Source: Allorhodopirellula solitaria (GTDB lineage: Bacteria; Planctomycetota; Planctomycetia; Pirellulales; Pirellulaceae). From it: 54,506 nt of DNA. Made by a program: the position numbers and the translations under genes. Under the pieces are notes generated by a model that was given only the letters and a program-made list of their open reading frames with translations, was not told the origin of the DNA and ran no database searches. Below, piece after piece: positions 35,517 to 43,600 of this stretch. The first letter of the stretch is position 1, and every line of letters starts with the position of its first letter. Location: NCBI RefSeq assembly GCF_007859855.1, contig NZ_SJPK01000016.1:1-54506 (forward strand), read 5' to 3'.

Positions 35517-36211
35517 CACTTGGCTCCTTGGTTGGAGGCCATCGCATCATTCAAACCGGCAATGGCTACACCGTAGTCGTCACTGGAAAAAATCGCTGAA
35601 CCGACGACAAAAAGATCACATCCGGCCTGCCGTGCGGGACCGATCGTCGAGGCATTGATGCCACCATCGATCTCCAACAACAGATCGGGAAAGCGAGCGC
35701 GGAGATCGCGGATTCGGTCGAGCGCCACCGGATTGAAGGACTGGCCCCCAAAACCGGCCTGGACGCTCATCACGAGCACCATATCGACACCGTCGAGGGC
35801 TCCGTCGAGCTGGCTCATCGGTGTGTCTGGATTGATCGCCAAACCGACACCGACGCCGAGATCGCGGATTTGCCCAGCGACATCGACGGCATCGTCAACG
35901 GCTTCGACGTGGAAGGTCAACATATCGGCACCGGCATCAACCATCGCTTTGGCGTATGCCAATGGATCGCTGATCATCAGGTGAACGTCGAGTGGCAGGC
36001 TCGTGTGCCGGCGCAGCCCTGCAACGATCGGCATTCCGTAGGTCAGGTTGGGCACAAAATGCCCGTCCATGACGTCGAGATGCAGCACCGACGTGCCCGC
36101 CTGGCTCAGGCGTTCGACTTCCGACTGGAGATTACCGAAATCACATTGCAACAGGCTCGGCAGAATTGCCGGGCCCGCTTGGCGAATCGAATCGAGCTCG
36201 GCTCGGTTCAT
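35516..36211 (-). CDS. rpe: ribulose-phosphate 3-epimerase
   Basis: A 231-residue TIM-barrel metalloenzyme interconverting ribulose 5-phosphate and xylulose 5-phosphate. The family motifs are present: ILPSLLQCDFGNL, VLHLDVMDGHFVPNLTYG, PLDVHLMISDP, TFHVEA, VMSVQAGFGGQSFNP and LEIDGGINAST with GSAIFSS phosphate binding. The start at 36211 is chosen because GGA lies just upstream; 36220 would add three residues. The stop overlaps the start of the histidine-phosphatase-like gene. Confidence 0.94.
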   Translation of the reverse strand: MNRAELDSIRQAGPAILPSLLQCDFGNLQSEVERLSQAGTSVLHLDVMDGHFVPNLTYGMPIVAGLRRHTSLPLDVHLMISDPLAYAKAMVDAGADMLTFHVEAVDDAVDVAGQIRDLGVGVGLAINPDTPMSQLDGALDGVDMVLVMSVQAGFGGQSFNPVALDRIRDLRARFPDLLLEIDGGINASTIGPARQAGCDLFVVGSAIFSSDDYGVAIAGLNDAMASNQGAK

Positions 36212-36556
36212 ATAGTCCATTCCAACGAGAATTGAATACCGGCAACACGTGTGCCGGGTGTCCAGCTGCAAGGTTGGACAGTCCGAGCGACGTTGTCAAT
36301 CGCTTGATTTTTCGGCAGTGGCGGCTGAATCCGCTTGAATATCACGTCGACAACGCGTTTTCAGGCCAATGAGCGGTTCGGAAATGAGGATTTGGTAAAA
36401 TATTCCGCCGCTAAAAAATCAGCCTTCGCGGCATCCCGGGGACATTCACCCTTGGGAGATAGGCCCCAACAGGTTATACCTACGTGGAAACTACCCCCTA
36501 CAACAGATCGGCGGTGTATTTCCCACCGCCCGATTCTCATCGGATTTCCACTCCCC
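36212..36556. other. divergent intergenic region, rpe / disordered protein
   Basis: About 345 bases. It holds the palindrome at 36239-36257 close to rpe and otherwise no repeat or gene. The frame of the downstream gene is open back to 36335, but that part does not look like the protein. Confidence 0.5.
36239..36257 (-). promoter_or_regulatory. near-perfect palindrome in front of rpe
   Basis: CCGGC, an unpaired A, ACAC, then GTGT and GCCGG form a nearly perfect dyad centred on CACGTG, 28 bases before the rpe ATG. In RNA it would be a stem close to the start codon; in DNA it could be an operator. Nothing identifies a regulator. Confidence 0.35.
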
Positions 36557-38278
36557 ATGCCCGACAATTGGAACATTCTCGCCAGCCTCCTGGGTACACC
36601 TCGCCCTCCTGAGCCGGCTGAAGTCAAGAAAGAGAAGGCCCCCGCGGCCTCCACCCCCGCTGAAAAGGATTCGGCCCCACCGCCCGCGGAGGCCGCTGGC
36701 GACAGCAAGGCTGACCCAGCGGACACCGGTCGCTCCGAGCAGGGTTCGGACACCTCCGGTGCTGACGCCGCAAAATCCCCAACGAGCTCATCAGCGAAAT
36801 CGGACGAAGCGGGAGCTGAGGTTCTCGACGCGTTAACCGCAGTCGAACCGCCTCCAAAGTTACCCGGCTTTGGCGTTCCCGCAGACGAACCGACCACTGC
36901 TCCAGAAGCTCCCGCGAAAGCAAGCGGATTCGGCTCGGCCGAAGAGGAAATCGAGCAGCGGGAATCGCAGCTCGGTGCCGGCCGCCGCGGCCGCTCATCC
37001 GCCGGACGCGACGAATCGTCCTCAGATCGCTCGTCGCAGCCCAGCGACAACCGCAAACGCCGAGGTGGCGGCTCAGGCTTTGCCGATGGCCTCGGGGTCG
37101 ATGCATTCGACGACGACACCTCCGACGACGATGCCTCCGACAGTGACGACGAGCTCGAAGGATTCGCTGGGTTCGTGGGCGATGAACTCGATTCCGACGA
37201 TGACAGCGATGCCGCGGCCGACACCAGCCCTTCACGCGGCGAATCACGGGGTCGCCGATCCCAAGACCGCCGGTCACGGGACGGCCGTTCAGAGAGCCGC
37301 GACCCACAGCCGAACGAATCGCGGGGCAACGACAATCCCCGCGGACGCGGCAAAGGCGAAAGCGCCAACCGTGGACCCTCCCAACGGGCTGAACAGGCCG
37401 ACTCCTCGGAAGAGGAAGCCCCTCGCTCGCGACGCGGTGGACGCCGTGGTCAACGTCAACGCATGAGCGAAGAGGATGTGACCGAAACCTCCTCGCGGCC
37501 CGCTCGCCGCTCGAACTCCCGCGAGGATGAAGTCGTCGCCGAAAGCGATGACTCGCCACGCCGCTCACGCGGCCGCCGCGGTGGACAACGCGGCGAGTCC
37601 CGCCGTGCTGACTCTCCACGCAGCGACCGGGAATCGAACCAGCCCCGGGCTGCGAGAACCCGCGAACCCATCCTCGATGACGAAGATGACGATGTCGGAT
37701 TCGCCTCAGAGCTATTCGATGATCTCGACGAAAGCGACGGCTCCGATTCGGGATCGGACGATCCTCGTGCAGCGGATCGCGGCGAAAAAAGCGATGACGA
37801 CGGCCCCCGTGCCGGACGCCGGTCGCGACGCGGTGGTCGCCGACGAGGACGCCGGGGCGCTGGCAGCAGCGACTCCAGCGACCGAGACGCCGCCCCCCGG
37901 GACAGCAAGAAATCAGACGATTTGCCTCGCTCCGCTTTCGACGACGACCTGGAAGACGACGATGAAGCGGAAACTCTTCGCCGACGCCCGCGTGGAGACG
38001 CCTCGCGTCGCTCCGAGGGCGAGGACGAAGACCGACGTGATCGATCACGCCGAGGCGGGCGTGGCCGCAGCCGACAGCGTGACTCGCGTAGCGATTCCCC
38101 AGCCCCTAACCAGGATTTCCCCAGCTGGAACTCGTTGGTCAATTCAATGGTCGACAAAAACCTCAGCGGTCGCCGCGGCGGCGGGAACTCCCGTGGTAAC
38201 AATGGCAATGGCCGAGGCAACTCAGCCGGTAGCGCGTCGGGCGGTTCGTCCGGAAACTCGCGCGGCCGCCGCCGATAG
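36557..38278 (+). CDS. intrinsically disordered RG/SR-rich polyampholyte protein
   Basis: A 573-residue protein with almost no hydrophobic core. After MPDNWNILASLLGTP come Pro/Ala/Ser and Glu-rich sequence. Then basic blocks rich in RGG, RRG and SR (for example SRRGGRRGQRQR) alternate with acidic Asp/Glu/Ser blocks (for example DDDTSDDDASDSDDE). A second short hydrophobic motif, FPSWNSLVNSMVDKN (Trp524), precedes a Gly/Asn/Arg tail. The start at 36557 is chosen because these conserved-looking residues begin there. RGG/SR composition suggests RNA binding or condensate formation, but this is inference from composition. Coding direction is supported by the plus-strand frame having regular acidic/basic alternation, while long opposite frames are Arg/Ser artefacts. 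Confidence 0.75.
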   Translation: MPDNWNILASLLGTPRPPEPAEVKKEKAPAASTPAEKDSAPPPAEAAGDSKADPADTGRSEQGSDTSGADAAKSPTSSSAKSDEAGAEVLDALTAVEPPPKLPGFGVPADEPTTAPEAPAKASGFGSAEEEIEQRESQLGAGRRGRSSAGRDESSSDRSSQPSDNRKRRGGGSGFADGLGVDAFDDDTSDDDASDSDDELEGFAGFVGDELDSDDDSDAAADTSPSRGESRGRRSQDRRSRDGRSESRDPQPNESRGNDNPRGRGKGESANRGPSQRAEQADSSEEEAPRSRRGGRRGQRQRMSEEDVTETSSRPARRSNSREDEVVAESDDSPRRSRGRRGGQRGESRRADSPRSDRESNQPRAARTREPILDDEDDDVGFASELFDDLDESDGSDSGSDDPRAADRGEKSDDDGPRAGRRSRRGGRRRGRRGAGSSDSSDRDAAPRDSKKSDDLPRSAFDDDLEDDDEAETLRRRPRGDASRRSEGEDEDRRDRSRRGGRGRSRQRDSRSDSPAPNQDFPSWNSLVNSMVDKNLSGRRGGGNSRGNNGNGRGNSAGSASGGSSGNSRGRRR

Positions 38279-38364
38279 TCTGCTCGCGGCTTCCGCATTC
38301 GCATCGCCGTATCACCCCAGAAAACTCAAACTCTCTCAATCATTTAGTCAAGGAATTTAACCAC

Positions 38365-39276
38365 GTGTTTAAGAATTTTTGCCCGCAAGCACTTGGCATC
38401 AACGGACGCCAAAGCGAATTGATCGAACTGGCGTTGACCTATGCTTTCCGTGGCATGGATATCGACATGCACGATATGCTTCGCCGCTCGCAACGGTCCT
38501 CCTTCGAAGAAGCCTCGAAATACCTCCGGGCCGCTGACATTCGGATCGGCACCTTCGCGTTGGCAATCGATCTCGACGCTGACGATGATGCCTTCACTGC
38601 CGGCGTCGCCACCCTGCACCCGCTCAGTGAAGTCGCTCAGCAATTGCAAGTCGATCGCGCCCTGATCCGCGTGCCCGCCGCAACCGATCGTCTCCCCTTC
38701 AATGAATTCTTTGACATCCAGCGTCAACGAATCACCCAAATCGCCGAAGTCCTCGCTGCCCGAGACATCAAGCTCGGCGTCGGGTTCCGAGCAGGCAAGG
38801 AGCATCTGGAAGAGAAGCAGTTCCCGTTTGTGTCCAATGTCGAAACGTTCCGCGCTCTCGTCGACGCCATCCCCGAGGTCGGATACCTCATCGACACCTG
38901 GGATTGGGTCGTTGGCGACGGTGGCATGGACCAGTTCGGAGAAATTCCAGGCGAGAAAATCGTCGCCGTTCGCTTGGGCTCGATCCCCGAAGACATCGAC
39001 CCGAGTTCCGCAACCACGCACGATCGTATCCTGCCCGAACTCAACGGGCCACTCGATCACGTCAAGGTTGTCCAGCACCTCGATGAGGGCCAATTCTCAG
39101 GACCGCTCAGCCCCACCGCATCGACGATGCAGTACAAGGGCGAAACCCGCGAATTCTTGGTACAGAAGGCCCAGGAAGCCATCGACGGGATCTGCAAAGA
39201 AGCCGGATTGACCGTCGCACCTCTGCCGATGGAACTGATCGAGGACATCCCTTACGAACCCACCTCGATGATCTAA
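38365..39276 (+). CDS. TIM-barrel sugar isomerase/epimerase family protein
   Basis: A 303-residue protein of the xylose-isomerase-like superfamily, distinct from the one at 22797. The start is GTG at 38365 with AAGGA about 10 bases upstream. Barrel blocks include RGMDIDMHDML, RIGTFALAIDLDADDDAF, VDRALIRVPAATDRLP, IKLGVGFRAG, VGYLIDTWDWVVGDGG and KIVAVRLGS. Some metal-ligand positions are less clear than in the 22797 protein, so activity is uncertain. It follows the disordered-protein gene by 86 bases on the same strand. Confidence 0.78.
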   Translation: MFKNFCPQALGINGRQSELIELALTYAFRGMDIDMHDMLRRSQRSSFEEASKYLRAADIRIGTFALAIDLDADDDAFTAGVATLHPLSEVAQQLQVDRALIRVPAATDRLPFNEFFDIQRQRITQIAEVLAARDIKLGVGFRAGKEHLEEKQFPFVSNVETFRALVDAIPEVGYLIDTWDWVVGDGGMDQFGEIPGEKIVAVRLGSIPEDIDPSSATTHDRILPELNGPLDHVKVVQHLDEGQFSGPLSPTASTMQYKGETREFLVQKAQEAIDGICKEAGLTVAPLPMELIEDIPYEPTSMI

Positions 39277-39307
39277 GCAGGTCGGGATAGGGCGATGCCA
39301 AAGGTTT

Positions 39308-40045
39308 TTATCCCCGCAGGGCTTTCGCCAGCGGGCAGTGGGCCATGGCGTCGGGCGCCCCGCGACGGTACTTCTCGAGCAAGCGTCGCGATTGGGCGGC
39401 GAGTTGCCGGCGGACCTCTCTCCGCTCGCCTTTGACCCTCGCGATCGACATATCGTCGTAAGCGGTGGTCTGGTGACGCATCCACGCGATCACAGCGGAC
39501 TCCGCCCGCTGCTGGATCGGGATCCGCTGCGTTCGCGCCACCGTGCCGCTGCCAACGGGCGTGGCATGCTCCGTGACGGCTTGAGCGAGCCGTTCGGCGA
39601 TGCTGCCATACGATTCATCAAAGGCGAGAAACTCGACGACAGCCGCTTGGAAATCTTCCACGTACTCGCCCTGTTTCTCGTCGCGGCGGACCTTGGCGGC
39701 GGCTTTCGCCTTGGCGTACTGGGCTGTACTGCGGGTGGCCTCCATCGATGCCCGAGCCTGTTGAATTTGGGCCCCGTCGGCCCACAGGCCCTGCGAGAAT
39801 TCACGCCGCCCCTTTCGCTCCTTGACCGTCCAGGTCGGTCCGGCCGCTTTGACCCGCCGGGTCACGCCAGCATCGCCTGGAGGCAGCAACTCCCAAGTGT
39901 CCGGCACGGGCACGATGTCGCCCGAGGGCAACTTGACAGATCGATCCCTGCTGGCAGGACCGACCACCAAGGTCTGTTCGCAGAGAGGTTGGCTGGGGTC
40001 AGGATCCGGGTGACGAGACGTTTTTTTGGGTTTCGTTTTAGGCAT
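39308..40045 (-). CDS. DUF2293 domain protein
   Basis: A 245-residue soluble protein. After a Lys/Pro-rich start (MPKTKPKKTSRHPDPDPSQP) and a small beta segment (KLPSGDIVPVPDTWELLPPG), the DUF2293 domain fills the C-terminal 100 residues. Key blocks are AVTEHATPVGSGTVARTQRI, PIQQRAESAVIAWMRHQTTA, YDDMSIARVKGERREVRR and a final CPLAKAL. The function of DUF2293 is not known. ATG 40045 fits the family start; an extension to 40126 would run into the repeat copy. It is convergent with the isomerase gene (31 bases). Confidence 0.88.
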   Translation of the reverse strand: MPKTKPKKTSRHPDPDPSQPLCEQTLVVGPASRDRSVKLPSGDIVPVPDTWELLPPGDAGVTRRVKAAGPTWTVKERKGRREFSQGLWADGAQIQQARASMEATRSTAQYAKAKAAAKVRRDEKQGEYVEDFQAAVVEFLAFDESYGSIAERLAQAVTEHATPVGSGTVARTQRIPIQQRAESAVIAWMRHQTTAYDDMSIARVKGERREVRRQLAAQSRRLLEKYRRGAPDAMAHCPLAKALRG

Positions 40046-40097
40046 GGGCTGCGGGTTGGAGGTGCGGAGGCTTGGAGGTTCGGCGATTGGGTTTTGT

Positions 40098-40199
40098 CGT
40101 ATCCGGTGGTGTTCGCTTGCGCTCAAACCACCGGCTATTTTCTAAAACGCCTTCGGCGTGGGCGAAATCATGGGTAACTGATAGCTCGTCGCCTCGTCC
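40098..40199 (+). repeat. intergenic repeat, copy B (both short modules)
   Basis: The first module (40098-40140) is identical to 250-292: arms CCGGTGGT and ACCACCGG around a loop with CGC/GCG, then GGCTATTT. A hairpin ACGCC/GGCGT with a TTC loop follows. The element ends with GCTCGTCGCCTCGTCC (40184-40199), also found on the minus strand at 48949-48964 and 53781-53796. It lies upstream of DUF2293 and in the leader region of the giant surface-protein gene. Confidence 0.85.
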
Positions 40200-40699
40200 A
40201 AAGCGGTTCTGTCGTACACAAATTCAAGCATGGCGAATCAGGTTCGGGAAACAGCATCCCTTTAGCTCATGGCACGGCATTGCTGCCCCCCCCAAACAGG
40301 CAGGTTGTCGCGGTGCGAGGGAACCAAACAGTCACTCTCAGCGTCAAAACTGGCAATGTCGGCACAGAGGTCAGCTTATGAAAACCAATTAGTTGTGTCG
40401 GATAAACTCAGTCGATCGTCATCTTGGATTGTGCTCGATGGCGATCCTAGGAACGTTAATAACGTGTTTTCGGTCCACGCGGGACTCATCCGAGTGCTAG
40501 AGTTTTTTTGCTCGCACAACTGGACCTTCCCGGGGCGTCTGCGAAGACTGAGGCGAGTTTCCCGGTTGGCGAAAGCTGTCCGGCTGTACTGAAATACCTT
40601 GTTAATCCAACTATCGATCGTCGACTTTTCCGATATCTCCTGCATTTCCACACTGTGGTGGTTGCCGGATTCGAATCATCCTATTGAACGCGTTTATTG
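40200..40699. other. leader region of the giant surface-protein gene
   Basis: About 500 bases with no gene that can be supported. A 91-residue minus-strand frame (40376-40651) has no recognisable pattern. The promoter of the surface-protein gene must lie here, but no clear -35/-10 pair stands out. Confidence 0.45.
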
Positions 40700-43600
40700 A
40701 TGAATCTCGCTCAAAAACTACGCCAACGTCTCGCTCGCCTGATCGCTTTGGACGCCCGTGGTGGCGCCGCGAGAACCTCGGCCGATCGCGGACGGCTGCT
40801 GCTCGAGACGCTCGAGGCGAGGCAATTGATGGCGGGTGACGTCGGCATGTGGTTTACCGATCCGGCCCCCACGACGGCCGATGACGTGTCGGTCGTGACG
40901 GACACCTCGGCGAGCGATCGCGGCAGTTCTCAAATTGCGGCCGAAGGCGAAGCGCCAGTCGATCTCGTTGAGCTGGCCAAACATCTCGACCAGGAAGGGT
41001 TTGAATTCTATGGGGCGTACTGGTGTGCCGCCTGCACGCAGCAGAAAGACCTCTTCCAGGACGGCCAGGAATACCTGCCCTTCACCGATGTGACGCTCGA
41101 CAATGCCGAACAATCGCAAGATCCGCAGTACGCGGACCTGAATATTACCGAGTACCCGACGTGGGTCTTCCCCGATGGCACCCATCACAGCGGCGTGCAA
41201 TCGATTGAGTCGCTGATCGAAGCAAGTGACTACGTCAATCCGGCCGAAGCTCTCCCGACGTTCCAGCAGATCGGCCCGCAAACGGTTGCCATCGGCTCTC
41301 CCCTGCACATCCCCATCGACGCCTATGATGCCGATGGTAGTCCGCTGACGGTGACCGTGTCGGTGGAAGACCAAGCGATCTTGTCAGGGACCGTCCTGAG
41401 CGGGAATCGTTCACTGCGATTGGACATGGAAGGCTACGGCGACATGGTGTTCGAGTTATTCGAACAACGTGCTCCCGAAGCGACAGGCCGCATCGTCGAA
41501 TTGACTGAGGATGGTTTCTATGACGGAATCCTGTTCCACCGCGTCGTCGACGATTTTGTGATCCAAGCCGGCGACCCACAGGGCACTGGCACGGGCGGGT
41601 CGGATCTGGGCTCTTTCGACGATGAATTCCACCCTGACCTGCAGCACAACCGATCGGGCGTGCTGTCGTTCGCAAAGTCGTCCGACGATACAAATAATTC
41701 ACAGTTCTTCATTACCGAGGTCCCCACTCGGTTTTTGGACTATCAGCATTCCGTCTTCGGACAACTCGTCGAGGGTGACGACGTCCGCGAGGCGATCAGC
41801 GAAACCTACCTCGACGCCAACGACAAACCCGTCAATCCGGTCCGGATTGGTAACGCCACGATTTTCAATGACACCGAAAACAGTGTCGTGATGCTCAAAG
41901 CCCTCGGCGGTACTGGCACGACGAACGTGACCTTCACGGTCACCGACAGCGATGGCAATCAGCACCAAGAGGTCGTGGAGGTGACGGTTACCGAAGACCT
42001 GGACGCCAACGGCAACGAGATCAACAGCCAACCCTATTTGAAACCCATCGATGACCCGATCGTCTCCAGCGGAACTGGGCCAGCGACACTGCAGCTCGAG
42101 AGCGTTGACGTTGAGGGCGACCCAGTGAGCTATTTCGTCGGCGGCACGAGCTCGGATGATGCCACGGCCTCGGTCGATCCCGCAACTGGTCTGGTTACCG
42201 TGACTCCCGCGGCCGGTTTCCAGGGCAGCGTGGATGTCGGCGTGGGCGTCTTTGCCACGACCGGAGCTGGGGATGCTGCCGACACGCAGGTCGTCACGTT
42301 TACCTTCGATGATTCCGCGATCGCCGTGCCCACTTCCATTGACCTGCGAGCGAGCAGCGACTCAGGAAGCAGCAACACGGACAACATCACCAATCTCGGC
42401 TCGATGACGTTTGACGTCACCGGTGTGACCGATGGTGCAACGGTGCAGATCATTGATACCTCTGACAACACGGTCATCGGTGTGGGTACCGCTAGTGGCA
42501 GCACGATCTCCATCACCACCAACAACATCGCGGCCATCGGCCAGGGCACCTATACCCTGGCGGCGCGGCAGGTGGTCAGCGGAACCGCGGGCGAGGCGTC
42601 GGCACCGATTACACTGATCTACGACACCAGCTCACCGAGCTTCGACACCAGTGCGGTCACGACGACGGGCAACGTCAACACACCCTACCAAACCAACCTC
42701 GTCAGTTCCGAGGAAGGCAGCGGGGTCACCTACGCGTTGACGACCCGCCCCAGCGGCGCGACCATCGTCGCCGGCACCGGCGTGATCAACTGGACGCCGA
42801 CGGCCGCCCAAGTCGGAGCCAATGCGTTCACAGTCACCCTCACCGACCAGGCCGGCAATGTCGAGACGCAGTCCTTCAGCGTCAACGTCGCCGACGAACC
42901 GGTAGCGGGGATCCAGCTCGAAATTACCGACCTCGATGGCAACCCCGTCAGTTCGCTCGACGTCGGCGACCAGTTCTTGCTGAAAATGTACGGTACCGAC
43001 GAACGCGCTCGAGGCGAGCAGGGAGGCATCTATGCTGCCTACGCGGACATCGTGTTCGACGGCACACTGGTACGTGTCGTCCCCGGCACCTCGATCGATC
43101 ACGCGGTGCAGTTCGCCAACACGCCCTCCGGGACAATCAATACTGGATTGATCGACGAACTCGGTGGCGTCAACACAGGCACGACACCTACCAACGAGGA
43201 AAAATCGCTAATCGCCACGCTGCAGATGGAAACGCTCGCTGCCGGATCGGTCAATTTCGTGACCAATCCCGCCGATGGTTCCAATCGCGAAGTGCTGCTG
43301 TTCTTCAATAATGAGAACGTGCCGACCGAAGCTGTCAACTATCGCAGTGCGTCCTTAGCCGTGGGGCAGGGCTTCACCGCCAACCCGGATAGCTTTACCG
43401 TCGCTGAGGACAGCGGTGCGACGGAACTCGACGTGCTCGCCAACGACGAGATCGTCTCGGGATCCGGATCGCTGTCGGTCGTCAGTGTGACGCAGCCGAG
43501 CAGCGGCGGCAGCGTATCGCTCGACAACGGCATCGTCAGCTTCACACCCGCCCCCGATTTCGTGGGCACTGCCGAGTTCACCTATTTGGTCGCGGGGCCC

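Noticed and set aside
36624-38048. A 474-codon open frame on the minus strand opposite the disordered protein gene
   Set aside because: It is His/Arg-rich without domain pattern. It and two other long minus frames here (36361-37368, 37456-38304) arise because the RG/SR/Asp-rich plus-strand codons leave few stops on the other strand.
40376-40651. A 91-codon minus-strand frame in front of the giant surface-protein gene
   Set aside because: No recognisable motif or ribosome-binding site; it covers the expected promoter region of the surface-protein gene.
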